From the NCBI GenBank assembly GCA_035493895.1, contig DATJHM010000272.1, positions 9,888 through 73,887 of the forward strand: a DNA stretch of 64,000 nucleotides, in the 5' to 3' direction. Source of the stretch: DATJHM01 sp035493895 (GTDB lineage Bacteria > Chloroflexota > Ktedonobacteria > Ktedonobacterales > Ktedonobacteraceae). Made by a program: the position numbers and the translations under genes. Below the pieces are notes generated by a model. The model ran no database searches, had not been told where the DNA came from, and saw nothing but the letters and a program-made list of their open reading frames with translations. Positions 1 to 8,343 of the stretch are shown here, piece after piece (within the stretch, counting starts at the first letter, position 1; the number at the start of each line of letters is the position of its first letter).

Positions 1-37
1 ACCGCGCATTCGATGCTCTATGCCTTGAACGTTTTTC

Positions 38-508
38 CTAAACAAAGACGCTAGCACTGTAATTTATGCTATGGTAGTTAAAATTACCGGTAGCATACAC
101 TGTGACAAAAGGCCTTATTCCCACCATTGGGGAATTTGTCGCTACTGCGTAGTGGAAACCACTTCCATAGAAGAGGAAACCTCGACGAATATCTACGGAT
201 TCGAATCTCGGTCCTACATAGCTTTCGATGCGAGCATAATAGGTATAACACTGGGGAGATCGTACAATGGACACGCGAGCAATAACGAATCGCTGGGCGT
301 AGATGTCTACCGATCGCACAGGATATGCTCCAAATGTGCAGATACCGAAGGCCGGCCGACCGTTACACTGTTCACCATAACAGTGTGGGGGCGGTGGAGG
401 CGGTTGGGCAATTTTTTGTACGGACGCATGGGTGACGCCGGGTAGCGCGAATGTTCCCATGAGTAGTAACGAGAGCATGACCACAAACTGGGCAATTCGA
501 TGTTTCAT
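38..508 (-). CDS. Small secreted protein, DUF2690-like
   Basis: The 156-residue product begins with a clear Sec signal peptide: a positive start (MKHR), a hydrophobic run to about residue 22, and a likely cleavage after THAS near residue 29. A short proline run (residues about 36-41) follows, then a Cys-containing globular part with a CYGEQC motif and a later RSPQCYTYYARI stretch. This Cys spacing and the S-x-x-C-x-T-x-x-A-R pattern resemble the DUF2690 family of small extracellular actinobacterial-type proteins; the match is from memory and moderate. The function of that family is not known. An AAGGAG ribosome binding site lies just upstream of the ATG at 508. It is divergent from the pca operon and probably unrelated to it. 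I infer export to the cell surface or medium. Confidence 0.6.
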   Translation of the reverse strand: MKHRIAQFVVMLSLLLMGTFALPGVTHASVQKIAQPPPPPPHCYGEQCNGRPAFGICTFGAYPVRSVDIYAQRFVIARVSIVRSPQCYTYYARIESYVGPRFESVDIRRGFLFYGSGFHYAVATNSPMVGIRPFVTVYATGNFNYHSINYSASVFV

Positions 509-665
509 CGAGCTCTATCTCCTTTTTTTCACTGACGTTTCCGATAGGTAGAGGTCTCTGCTTTTTAGCAAGCGGCCTCTGTTGCAATATAAAAGAGAAA
601 AAAAGAAATATATGCGTACGTATCAATGAAAATAGATATATTTCGCTATATCCCCATAAATTGGT

Positions 666-671
666 TATAAT
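666..671 (+). promoter_or_regulatory. -10 box of the pca operon
   Basis: A perfect TATAAT lies 26 bases before the pcaC ATG. The -35 region is weak, so an activator is plausible; pca operons are usually controlled by an IclR- or LysR-type protein, but none is encoded in this window. Confidence 0.45.
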
Positions 672-696
672 ACTTGAAGAAAAGGAGGTCGCGAAT

Positions 697-1098
697 ATGC
701 AAGAATCGCGGTACGACATGGGGATGAAAGTCCGCAAAGAAGTCCTCGGAAACGAGCATGTCGAACGTGCACAGGCCAATGTCACCTCATTTGACGCCGA
801 TTTCCAACGTTTTATTACAGAGACTGCCTGGGGCTCCGTCTGGTCCCGCCCGGATCTGGATCGACGGACGCGAAGTCTGGTCACGATTGCCATTCTTGCG
901 GCTCTTGGCCGCGAAGAACTGGCTCTCCACCTGCGGGCCAGTCGCAACATCGGAGTTGACCCCCACGAGATCGCTGAGGTTCTCCTCCATGTCGCTGTCT
1001 ATGCAGGCGTTCCTGCGGCCAATGCTGCGTTTGCTAAAGCGAAGCACGAATTCGATCAGCAACCATCTGGATCAGAAGAGGCTCATCGAGCAGAGTGA
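697..1098 (+). CDS. pcaC: 4-carboxymuconolactone decarboxylase
   Basis: A 133-residue protein of the carboxymuconolactone decarboxylase (AhpD-like) fold. It removes CO2 from gamma-carboxymuconolactone to give beta-ketoadipate enol-lactone in protocatechuate breakdown in the cytoplasm. The stretches LDRRTRSLVTIAILAALGR and GVDPHEIAEVLLHVAVYAGVP are typical of PcaC, as is the length of about 130 residues. The ATG at 697 is chosen because AAAGGAGG precedes it with normal spacing; an upstream in-frame TTG at 661 would lie over the -10 box and is rejected. The gene opens the pcaC-H-G-B operon, with pcaH starting 13 bases after its stop. It is free-standing, not fused to PcaD as in many actinobacteria. 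Confidence 0.93.
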   Translation: MQESRYDMGMKVRKEVLGNEHVERAQANVTSFDADFQRFITETAWGSVWSRPDLDRRTRSLVTIAILAALGREELALHLRASRNIGVDPHEIAEVLLHVAVYAGVPAANAAFAKAKHEFDQQPSGSEEAHRAE

Positions 1099-1111
1099 GC
1101 CGGGAGGAAGT

Positions 1112-1840
1112 ATGAACACCACTATCGGTGCAATCATTCGCGGAGACAGGGAAGTCTTTCCCCCCTATTTGTATGAGGCGTATCAATCCACGCGGCGGCG
1201 TTCGCCAACTCTTCCTCTGATTGAGGTGCCGCTGACCCTTTCAGATCTGACTGGCCCTGGCCCTGTGATTAGCGCCGTGACGCCTGAAGATGCCGATCTC
1301 ACGCGCAATGCCGGGACCGGCGGGGAGGCCATCGGGCAACGCATTATTATGACTGGTCGCGTGCTCGATGAGCATGGCAATCCCGTGCCAGATACGCTCC
1401 TGGAGATCTGGCAGGCCAATGCCGCCGGTCGCTATCTACACAAACGTGATCAATGGCCCGGTCCGCTCGACCCTAATTTCCTGGGCATGGGTCGTTGTCT
1501 CACGAATGCAGAGGGCGTCTATCGCTTTTTGACGATCCGGCCAGGTGCCTATCCCTGGAAGAATCAGCCCAATGCCTGGCGACCGGCCCATATTCATTTC
1601 TCGCTCTTTGGCCCATCTATGCTCTCACGATTGGTCACGCAGATGTATTTTCCTGATGATCCCCTGCATGCGCTTGATCCCATCATGCAATCGATCCCCA
1701 CTGAAGCCGCGCGGGCACGCCTGATTGCTATGTATGCCCATGATGTGACTGAGGAGGAGTGGGCGCTCGGCTATCGCTGGGATATCGTTGTACGAGGACC
1801 GCAAGGAACCCCGTTTGAAGCGTCGGAGGTGACACGATGA
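1112..1840 (+). CDS. pcaH: Protocatechuate 3,4-dioxygenase, beta subunit
   Basis: The 242-residue product is the iron-binding subunit of the intradiol dioxygenase that cleaves protocatechuate to 3-carboxy-cis,cis-muconate. With the ATG at 1112 (GGGAGGAAG in front) the four non-haem Fe(III) ligands fall at Tyr108 (AGRYLH), Tyr147 (PGAYPW), His160 and His162 (RPAHIHF); this is the same spacing as in Pseudomonas PcaH (Tyr408, Tyr447, His460, His462 in the crystal numbering). The N-terminal PcaH extension (residues 1-70) and the intradiol beta-sandwich follow in order. A reading frame open far upstream (from 758) overlaps pcaC and is only a frame extension. The stop overlaps the pcaG start by four bases, so the two subunits are translationally coupled. 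Confidence 0.95.
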   Translation: MNTTIGAIIRGDREVFPPYLYEAYQSTRRRSPTLPLIEVPLTLSDLTGPGPVISAVTPEDADLTRNAGTGGEAIGQRIIMTGRVLDEHGNPVPDTLLEIWQANAAGRYLHKRDQWPGPLDPNFLGMGRCLTNAEGVYRFLTIRPGAYPWKNQPNAWRPAHIHFSLFGPSMLSRLVTQMYFPDDPLHALDPIMQSIPTEAARARLIAMYAHDVTEEEWALGYRWDIVVRGPQGTPFEASEVTR

Positions 1841-2418
1841 GCGCCCTTCTCCTGACTGGTTCCCAGACGGTTGGCCCATTTTTCGCGCCCGCTCTGTTGC
1901 GCGAGGACGCACGTCGCAATGTGCTGGTCCAGCCGGAAACCGCTGGTGAGCGTATCCGCATCGAAGGACAGGTCTTCGATGGCGATCATGTGCCGGTGGC
2001 CGATGCTCTGATCGAGATCTGGCAGGCCAATGCGCATGGCCGCTATAATCATCCTACCGACCAGGGACCAGCCGCGCTCGATCCCTCTTTTTTGGGGTTT
2101 GGGCGCGCGGGCACCGACGAGGATGGTGGTTACTGGTTTGAGACGATCAAACCCGGCGCGGTTCCCTTCAATGCAACGCAAATGCTGGCACCTCACATCT
2201 GTGTTCAGGTGTTTGCCCGCGGGCTACTCAATCATCTGGTGACGCGTCTCTACTTTGCAGACGAGCCCACGAATGCCAGTGATCCCGTATTTCGTTGCGT
2301 TCCTGACGAGCGGCAGGCGACCCTGCTGGCGCGCCGGGAAGATCGTGACGCCGAGATCGTTTATCGCTTTGATATTATTCTGCAAGGTGCAGGCGAGACG
2401 GCGTTTTTTAATCTGTGA
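1837..2418 (+). CDS. pcaG: Protocatechuate 3,4-dioxygenase, alpha subunit
   Basis: A 193-residue partner of PcaH. The alpha subunit has the same intradiol dioxygenase fold and contributes to the active-site wall but does not carry a full iron site: the GRYNH and RGLLNHLVTRLYF regions are present, while the HIHF ligand pair of PcaH is replaced by APHICVQ. The length of about 195-200 residues is normal for PcaG. ATGA overlap with pcaH (1837-1840) shows tight coupling, as expected for an equimolar alpha-beta enzyme. The next gene, pcaB, begins 16 bases after the stop. Confidence 0.94.
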   Translation: MSALLLTGSQTVGPFFAPALLREDARRNVLVQPETAGERIRIEGQVFDGDHVPVADALIEIWQANAHGRYNHPTDQGPAALDPSFLGFGRAGTDEDGGYWFETIKPGAVPFNATQMLAPHICVQVFARGLLNHLVTRLYFADEPTNASDPVFRCVPDERQATLLARREDRDAEIVYRFDIILQGAGETAFFNL

Positions 2419-2434
2419 CAGGAGGGCGCATCAG

Positions 2435-3778
2435 ATGGCTGAGTCGATAAGCTCCTTGTTCAGCACGCCAGCAATGATTGCTACTTTCTCTTCCAGCACG
2501 CATGTGCGTTCGATGCTGCTCTTTGAGGCCGCGCTCGCGCGTGCGGAATCGCGCGCCGGGATCATTTCGTCGGAAACGGCAGATGCCATCGCGCTTCATT
2601 GCCGGGAGGAGTTCTTCGACATCGCCGCATTGTATCGTGAAGCTGCTCTCGCAGGTACGCCAGCCATTCCTCTGGTGCGCATGTTGACGGCGCGCGTCGG
2701 GGGAGAAGCGAGCAAGTTCGTCCACTGGGGTGCAACGAGCCAGGATGCCATCGATACTGCCCTGATGCTCCAGATGCGCGACGGTATCGATCTCCTGCTG
2801 GCAGAACTGCTTGCTCTCTGTGAGGCGTGCGCGACCCTTGCGACCCGCTATCGGCATACTCCGATGGTCGGGCGTACGCTCTTGCAACAGGCGCTGCCAA
2901 TCACTTTCGGTCTCAAAGCCGCCCGCTGGTTGGCACTGGTGATGCGTCAGGTCATCACTCTGCGTGAGCGTCGAGAGCGAACCCTGGCTGTACAACTGGG
3001 TGGTGCGGCTGGCACGCTTGCCTCGCTGGGCGAGAAGGGACCTCAAGTGGTCGAACTCCTGGCGGCAGAACTGCATCTTCCCGCTCCAGAACTGCCCTGG
3101 CACAGCGAACGCGATCGCATCGCTGAGATTGCCGGGACGCTGGGCGTCATCGCTGGCTCGCTGCTGAAGATCGCAGGTGACGTCGTGCTGCTCGCGCAAA
3201 CAGAGGTCGGCGAGGCTTCTGAAGAGGCGTTGCCGGGTAAGGGGGGATCGTCCGCGATGCCGCAGAAACATAATCCCGTTGATGCAACCAGGGCCATTGC
3301 CGCAGCTCGCCTGGCGATTGGCGAAGTCCCGGTGCTCCTGTCCGCTATGGCGCAGGAGCACGAGCGCGCTGCTGGTGGATGGCAGACAGAATGGGCGGCT
3401 ATCCCGAACCTTTTCTGCTCTACTGCGGGTGCCGCCGAGGCCGTAAGAAACACTGTGGTGCATCTGAAGATCGATATTGCACGCATGCAAGCAAATCTTG
3501 ATCTGACTGCCGGACTGATCATGGCCGAGTCGTTGACGATGGCCCTCGCCGCGCATATGGGCAGGCCTGAAGCGTATCGTATCGTCCAGGATCTTTGCAA
3601 GCGCGTCATTCCCGCGAAAAACGATCTGCGTCAGCTTGCCCTGACCGACGCCCGGGTGTGTTCCATCTTATCCTCAGAAGAGGTAGCGCTCGCGCTTGAC
3701 CCGGCGGCATATACTGGCAGTGCAGATCTCTTTATTGATCGGGCCCTTGAGGCCTATCATAAGACACGACCTGCGTGA
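2435..3778 (+). CDS. pcaB: 3-carboxy-cis,cis-muconate cycloisomerase
   Basis: A 447-residue member of the fumarase/aspartase/argininosuccinate lyase superfamily. It turns 3-carboxy-cis,cis-muconate into gamma-carboxymuconolactone, the step between PcaGH and PcaC. The superfamily signature GSSAMPQKHNP is at about residues 271-281, and the first conserved block VHWGATSQDAIDTA lies near residues 96-110. The start at 2435 has GGAGGG eight bases upstream; the frame is open further upstream but that part overlaps pcaG. Adenylosuccinate lyase is the main alternative in this superfamily, but the KFVHWGATSQD block and the position between pcaG and the end of the pca cluster favour PcaB. pcaD and the later thiolase and CoA-transferase genes are not in the window. 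Confidence 0.93.
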   Translation: MAESISSLFSTPAMIATFSSSTHVRSMLLFEAALARAESRAGIISSETADAIALHCREEFFDIAALYREAALAGTPAIPLVRMLTARVGGEASKFVHWGATSQDAIDTALMLQMRDGIDLLLAELLALCEACATLATRYRHTPMVGRTLLQQALPITFGLKAARWLALVMRQVITLRERRERTLAVQLGGAAGTLASLGEKGPQVVELLAAELHLPAPELPWHSERDRIAEIAGTLGVIAGSLLKIAGDVVLLAQTEVGEASEEALPGKGGSSAMPQKHNPVDATRAIAAARLAIGEVPVLLSAMAQEHERAAGGWQTEWAAIPNLFCSTAGAAEAVRNTVVHLKIDIARMQANLDLTAGLIMAESLTMALAAHMGRPEAYRIVQDLCKRVIPAKNDLRQLALTDARVCSILSSEEVALALDPAAYTGSADLFIDRALEAYHKTRPA

Positions 3779-3876
3779 AAGGAGGACAGCAAGCGCACGC
3801 ATCATTCTCGTTATTTCTCTGATCATGCTGGTAAACGATGATAAGTAGCAACTAAAGAAGAAGGAGATACTCGTAC

Positions 3877-4962
3877 ATGACGTACCACAGCGAAGTGGTG
3901 GGCAGCCTGCTCAGGCCAGCCTACCTGGCGACGGCCCGCCAACAGCTTGAAGCGGGGCAGCTTACCGCAGCGGCGTTCAAAAGTATTGAAGATCAGGCGA
4001 TCAACGAAGCAATAGCCCTCCAGGAAGAGGCGGGAATTGATGTCATTACCGATGGCGAACTGCGCCGCTATGCCTTTTTCGGGCATCTGATCGAGAGTCT
4101 GGCAGGCTTCGATAAACATGGCGGCTGGGCTATCCCGTTCGTCGATGAAAGTGGCGACAAGCTTGTTTTGCAGCGCCCGGTTGTCGTTGAGCGTCTCGCG
4201 TGGAAGAGAAGCATGTGCTCCGAGGAGTGGGTCTATTTTCGCTCACGCAGTAAGCACCCCGGTAAGGTGACGCTCCTGAGCGCTCAGCAGGCGGCCGCCT
4301 ACTATGATCCCGAAAAATCGAAATCCGCCTATCCAACACGCGATGCCTATCTTGCCGATATCGTGGATTTCTCTCGCCATGAAGTTGAGGAGCTGATTCG
4401 CCTTGGTTGCACCTATATCCAGATCGATGCTCCCCAGTATGCCGCTCTCCTCGATCCGCAGATGCGCGAAGGGTATCGCCAGCGTGGTAGTGACCCGGAT
4501 AAGCTGATCGATACCTGTATTGAGATGGACAATGCGATTATCGACGGGCATCCTGGCATCACTTTCGGGATTCATATCTGTCGCGGGAATAACCAGAGCA
4601 AGTTCTATGCTCGAGGCGACTATGAGCCAATCGCCAGAATATTCGGCCAGACGCATTTCGAGCGCTTTTTACTGGAATATGACGATGAGCGCTCCGGCGG
4701 TTTCGAGCCGCTCAAGCATGTCCCTGACGATCGCCATGTCGTGCTGGGTCTGGTGACGACCAAGAAGTCTCGTCTGGAGACAGCCGCGGAACTGCGCCAG
4801 CGTATCGCAGAAGCGGCCCGCATTATCCCTCTTGAACGGCTCGCGCTCAGTCCCCAATGCGGTTTCGCCTCCACCATAGAAGGCAATCATCTCTCGCTTG
4901 ACGATCAGCGCAGCAAGCTCGAACTGGTGGCAAACGTCGCAAAAGAGATCTGGGGCAATTAG
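3877..4962 (+). CDS. MetE-like zinc methyltransferase next to pca genes
   Basis: A 361-residue protein of the cobalamin-independent methionine synthase / UROD-like fold, corresponding to the C-terminal catalytic half of MetE only. The zinc-site pattern of MetE is visible: HICRGNN (His and Cys, about residues 231-233), a Glu in LLEYDDE, and the last Cys in LSPQCGF near residue 328. The N-terminal half of MetE that helps bind folate is absent, so the methyl donor may differ from methyl-tetrahydropteroyl-triglutamate. It lies 98 bases behind pcaB on the same strand, with AAGAAGGAGA before the ATG at 3877. Homologues are often called methionine synthase II. Co-transcription with pca genes would suggest methyl transfer from methoxylated aromatics, but this is inference. 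Confidence 0.75.
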   Translation: MTYHSEVVGSLLRPAYLATARQQLEAGQLTAAAFKSIEDQAINEAIALQEEAGIDVITDGELRRYAFFGHLIESLAGFDKHGGWAIPFVDESGDKLVLQRPVVVERLAWKRSMCSEEWVYFRSRSKHPGKVTLLSAQQAAAYYDPEKSKSAYPTRDAYLADIVDFSRHEVEELIRLGCTYIQIDAPQYAALLDPQMREGYRQRGSDPDKLIDTCIEMDNAIIDGHPGITFGIHICRGNNQSKFYARGDYEPIARIFGQTHFERFLLEYDDERSGGFEPLKHVPDDRHVVLGLVTTKKSRLETAAELRQRIAEAARIIPLERLALSPQCGFASTIEGNHLSLDDQRSKLELVANVAKEIWGN

Positions 4963-5351
4963 CGTAAAAAAAGAAAAAGCGTGTCAATAGGGAATCGCTA
5001 CAGGATAGGCTTTATGCCGATCCAATACGCATCAACCTAAGAAAGGCAGAGGTAGTGGCCGCGGTTGATCCCTGCCCGCGTGCCCCACCGGCCCACTCGG
5101 CCCTTCGGTTGATGCGTATTGATCGGGCTTTATGTCGGCCCACGGTCCCCACTGGCCCTCTCCAATATCTCAGCCTTATATCCACGCGCAAAAAACTCGG
5201 ATGAGCTTCTTTCTCTACCGCATCTGCTTGCCCCTGCGAGTTACTATGACACTATTGAGATTGCTCTGTGATGGTTTCCCCCTCACCTGTAAGGTTGTTG
5301 TAAGTCAAGCACGCTAAACTTTTCCCAGAACAGAAGGGATCAAAAATAGTT
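4963..5351. other. Intergenic region with a palindromic repeat
   Basis: No gene is supported in these 389 bases. The first half holds repeat family A (see separate entry at 5017-5128). The rest is a C/T-rich stretch without a clear promoter. Confidence 0.6.
5017..5128. repeat. Repeat family A, copy 1
   Basis: Terminal inverted repeats of about 21 bases bracket a GC-rich centre: the left arm (5017-5037) contains CCAATACGCATCAACC and the right arm (5107-5128) the complementary GGTTGATGCGTATTG. The same arms recur at 18904-18919 and 19064-19079 with a different centre, so this is a dispersed element and not only a terminator. Confidence 0.75.
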
Positions 5352-7079
5352 GTGAACATGCCCTGGTCTTTCGATTTTACGAAGATGCTGAACGCGCTCA
5401 CTCATCCGAATGCATTTCCAGCCTCTCTCCGTCTATCCGGATCAGCAATCTCTGTTGTGCAAACTCATGCATCGGCGGTATTGCTGACGCCAACTCGTGT
5501 GTACAAATTGAAGAAGCCCATGGACTTCGGCTTTTTTGACTATTCCACACCTGCTCTTCGTCGCCATTTTTGCCAGCAAGAGGTCTATATCAATAGCAAG
5601 CTTGCGCCTCAAATCTATCTCGGCGTTGCTCCCGTGATTGTCAGCGCGGGCGGCCATGTGCGCTTTGGAACCACCTATCATCCCGATGAAGTGCCGTATC
5701 CCTGGACCCCTCTTGCGGGCGGGTACGTGATAGATTTTGCGGTGGTGATGGTGCGTCTCGCCGATGAAACAACGTTAGAGTCACGCGTGCGCACTGGTAT
5801 GACCTCCCATCAACTGGAAGAGGTCGCACAGGAGATCGCCGCATTTCATTGCTCAACTCCCACCAATGAGCACATCGCCAGCTTTGGCGCTTTCGATGTC
5901 GTTGCGCGGAACTGGGAAGAGAACTTTGCGCAGATGAAGCCCTATATTGGTCGTACAATTGATGCCACTACCTATGATCTTCTGCTTGCGTATGTCCAGC
6001 GTTTTCTCAACGCACATGGTGCGCTTTTTGCTCTGCGCCAGCGATGTGGATACATTCGCGATTGCCATGGCGACCTGCGCCTCCAGCACATCTATCTCTC
6101 AGAAGCGCAGCAGGATGCCGCACAAGATCCCCCCCACATTGCTATTCTTGATCGCATCGAGTTCAACGAGCGTTTCCGCTACGGCGACGTGGCCGCCGAG
6201 GTTGCGTTCCTGACTATGGAACTGGATGCTGCCTGTCGTGCCGATCTCTCCCGCATATTCAGCAATGCTTATCGTCAGGCAACTCACGATGAGACGTTGT
6301 ACGAGCTATTGCCGTTTTACTCTTGTTACCGTGCCTGTGTAAGGGGAAAAGTCTTCTCATTTCAACTGGATGAGCCGGAAATACCCGCTGTTCAGCGCGA
6401 GGCCGCCTCTCGGGAAGCTTCGTCTCTTTTCGCACTTGCCGCGCACTATGCCTCTGGTCCAGCGCAGCCAGTGCTCATTATGGTTGGTGGCTTGATGGGG
6501 ACGGGGAAAAGTACGCTCGCTTATGCGCTCCATCGGGAACTTGGCTGGCCGCTCTTCTCTTCGGATAGTGTTCGCAAGCAACTGGCACAACTTGATCCCG
6601 TCCAACCGCAGGAGACTGCTTTTGGTCAGGGCATTTATAGCCCTGAGTGGGCGGTGCGTACCTATACCGCCTTGCAACTCAAGGTACGCGAATATGTCAC
6701 CTCTGGCCGCTCTCTCTTGCTCGATGCCTCTTTTATACGCCAGAGCCAGCGTCGGATAATGGTGCAAGAAGCCGTGGCAAGAGGGGCACAGGTGTTCTTT
6801 GTTGAGTGTGTCTGCTCTCAGGAACTGGCCCTGGCGCGGCTGGCAACGCGCTGGCAAGAGCGCGTAGAAGGGCATGGGGGCACTCATCAGGAAGCATCAT
6901 ATGCCTCCGATGGTCGCCCAGATCTTTATGCTGCTCAATGTGCTCAATGGGAGCCTGTCACCGGCGAAGAGATGAGCGAAGGAAAACATCTCAGGGTCAA
7001 TACGCTGCTTCAACCGATAAAGAATGTCGAACAACTACTCGATGTATTGGCTATGCCACACTTCGCCTGCTGGCTGTAG
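5352..7079 (+). CDS. Aminoglycoside-phosphotransferase-like and P-loop kinase fusion
   Basis: A 575-residue two-domain protein. The N-terminal part (about 1-350) is an aminoglycoside-phosphotransferase-like kinase domain: the catalytic loop is DCHGDLRLQHIY (about residues 237-248) and a metal-site Asp follows in IAILDRIEF. The C-terminal part (about 375-545) is a separate P-loop kinase with Walker A GGLMGTGKST near residue 378, like small-molecule kinases of the gluconate or zeta-toxin type. This arrangement matches the widespread COG2187 plus COG0645 fusion of unknown substrate. GTG at 5352 and ATG at 5358 are both possible starts; the purine-rich AGAAGGGA is nearer to the GTG. It stands alone on its strand. 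It should not be called a resistance gene without substrate data. Confidence 0.75.
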   Translation: MNMPWSFDFTKMLNALTHPNAFPASLRLSGSAISVVQTHASAVLLTPTRVYKLKKPMDFGFFDYSTPALRRHFCQQEVYINSKLAPQIYLGVAPVIVSAGGHVRFGTTYHPDEVPYPWTPLAGGYVIDFAVVMVRLADETTLESRVRTGMTSHQLEEVAQEIAAFHCSTPTNEHIASFGAFDVVARNWEENFAQMKPYIGRTIDATTYDLLLAYVQRFLNAHGALFALRQRCGYIRDCHGDLRLQHIYLSEAQQDAAQDPPHIAILDRIEFNERFRYGDVAAEVAFLTMELDAACRADLSRIFSNAYRQATHDETLYELLPFYSCYRACVRGKVFSFQLDEPEIPAVQREAASREASSLFALAAHYASGPAQPVLIMVGGLMGTGKSTLAYALHRELGWPLFSSDSVRKQLAQLDPVQPQETAFGQGIYSPEWAVRTYTALQLKVREYVTSGRSLLLDASFIRQSQRRIMVQEAVARGAQVFFVECVCSQELALARLATRWQERVEGHGGTHQEASYASDGRPDLYAAQCAQWEPVTGEEMSEGKHLRVNTLLQPIKNVEQLLDVLAMPHFACWL

Positions 7080-7082
7080 TGC

Positions 7083-7251
7083 TCAGTCAACCTTCATGAA
7101 AATGCGCTCGCCCAGATCAGTAGTAGGGGCGTGGTGCAGCGAGAGCGGAACTGCGCCCCGCCCCCACCGGCCATCTTGCCCTCACACGTGCATCTCGTGT
7201 GCGTTTTCATACGTGCGTTTTCATAAAGGAACGCAATGACGTTTGACAGAG
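7083..7251. repeat. Repeat family C, copy 1 (inverted orientation)
   Basis: This stretch matches the reverse complement of 25876-26040 over most of its length. Shared blocks include the runs AGTAGGGGCGTGGTGCAGCG and AGCGGAACTGCGCCCC, and the ends read as an inverted repeat (left CAGTCAACCTTCATG, right CAATGACGTTTGACAG). It fills most of the space between the kinase fusion and the response regulator gene. Confidence 0.8.
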
Positions 7252-7307
7252 TCCTCCAGTGGTACGGGAAGCAGGAAGGAGAAGCATACATTTTTCAGTG
7301 GATGGGA

Positions 7308-8051
7308 CTATTTCAAAGGTATTTCGCCTTTTGAACTTGTGCTTGGAGCGGCAAGAAGATAGCCTATGCCCACCTTGGTGAGAATGTAGCTGGGATGGGC
7401 CGGATCGGGCTCCAGTTTGCGTCGGAGACGATTGATGTTCACCTGCAACATATGGTTTTCTCCAGAATAGTCGATGCCCCAGATGTGTTCGAGCAAAAGA
7501 TCTTGCGTAATCACACATCCAGCATTCTGGGCCAGATAAGAGAGCAGACGATACTCAATTGGCGTCAGGATGACCTCTCGACTCGCCATAGTGACCAGGT
7601 GTTGAATATAGTCAATTTTTAGCTCACCAACGATGGTCATCGTTTGAATGCTATGGGTGCCGTTGTCCCTGGAGGCAAGTTGTGATCGTCGCAGGACCGC
7701 TCGTACACGCGCCAGCAACTCGTCGACGCTAAATGGCTTGGTCAGGTAATCATCGGCGCCCAGGTCCAGGCCACGTATCTTGTCCTGATCCTGGCCTCGC
7801 GCCGTGACAATGACGATTGGCACCGTTGAGAACTCACGGATCTGTTTACAGAGCGTGAAACCATCCATCCTGGGCATCATGACATCGAGCAGCACCACAT
7901 CAGGCATATTTGCTTCAATCAGTTCTAATGCTTGTTGACCGTCGTTTGCCGTAAGTACCATATAATCTTCAAATTCAAGATTACGTGCAATTAATCGGAG
8001 CAATTGAGGATCATCATCCGCTATCAATATCGTCGATCTCTTTGCAGGCAT
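7308..8051 (-). CDS. OmpR/PhoB-family response regulator
   Basis: A 247-residue two-component response regulator. The receiver domain (about 7-120) has the acidic pocket Asp12-Asp13, the phosphorylation site Asp56 in VVLLDVMMP, and the conserved Lys in LTKPFS. A winged-helix DNA-binding domain of OmpR type (about 145-240) ends with the usual RRKLEPDP and ILTKVGIGY motifs. ATG at 8051 is chosen because CCAAGGAG stands nine bases upstream; the frame stays open for 14 more codons. It is divergent from the large histidine kinase at 8344, with a 292-base gap, which is the likely partner by position. Targets are not known; the shared gap with its palindrome at 8231 may be one. Confidence 0.9.
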   Translation of the reverse strand: MPAKRSTILIADDDPQLLRLIARNLEFEDYMVLTANDGQQALELIEANMPDVVLLDVMMPRMDGFTLCKQIREFSTVPIVIVTARGQDQDKIRGLDLGADDYLTKPFSVDELLARVRAVLRRSQLASRDNGTHSIQTMTIVGELKIDYIQHLVTMASREVILTPIEYRLLSYLAQNAGCVITQDLLLEHIWGIDYSGENHMLQVNINRLRRKLEPDPAHPSYILTKVGIGYLLAAPSTSSKGEIPLK

Positions 8052-8230
8052 GCTATACTCCTTGGTTTCCAGTCGCACGACGATACAGGTCATAGAACCC
8101 GTTGTCTGCTCATCCTATCTTTCCACTTCATTTCACGTTTCTGAGAGAGAAGCTTGCAATGCTATGTGTGTATGCCTTATTATACATGGAGAGTACTCAC
8201 AACAAAAGCACAAAAATGGTTACAAAATCA

Positions 8231-8247
8231 CAGTTGTGTCACAACTG
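8231..8247. promoter_or_regulatory. Palindrome in divergent promoter region
   Basis: CAGTTGTG-T-CACAACTG is a perfect 8+8 base inverted repeat with one central base. It lies between the response regulator and histidine kinase genes, 97 bases before the kinase ATG, and looks like an operator for a dimeric regulator. Confidence 0.5.
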
Positions 8248-8343
8248 GAATAGGGAGAATGGTTCTCTCCTCTTTGAAAAGGCATATGGCAGTTACAGGA
8301 AGAAAGAGATGAGAAACTCTACCAGGCCATAGGGGGTGGAGGT

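Noticed and set aside
195..210. TTCGAATC motif like a tRNA T-loop
   Set aside because: It lies inside the secreted-protein gene and no cloverleaf can be formed around it.
758..1111. N-terminal extension of pcaH
   Set aside because: It overlaps pcaC, while the ATG at 1112 has a good ribosome binding site and gives the family-standard ligand positions.
2408..3556. Long antisense frame opposite pcaB
   Set aside because: It is the mirror of a strongly conserved gene; the translated sequence is Arg/Gln-rich and matches nothing known.
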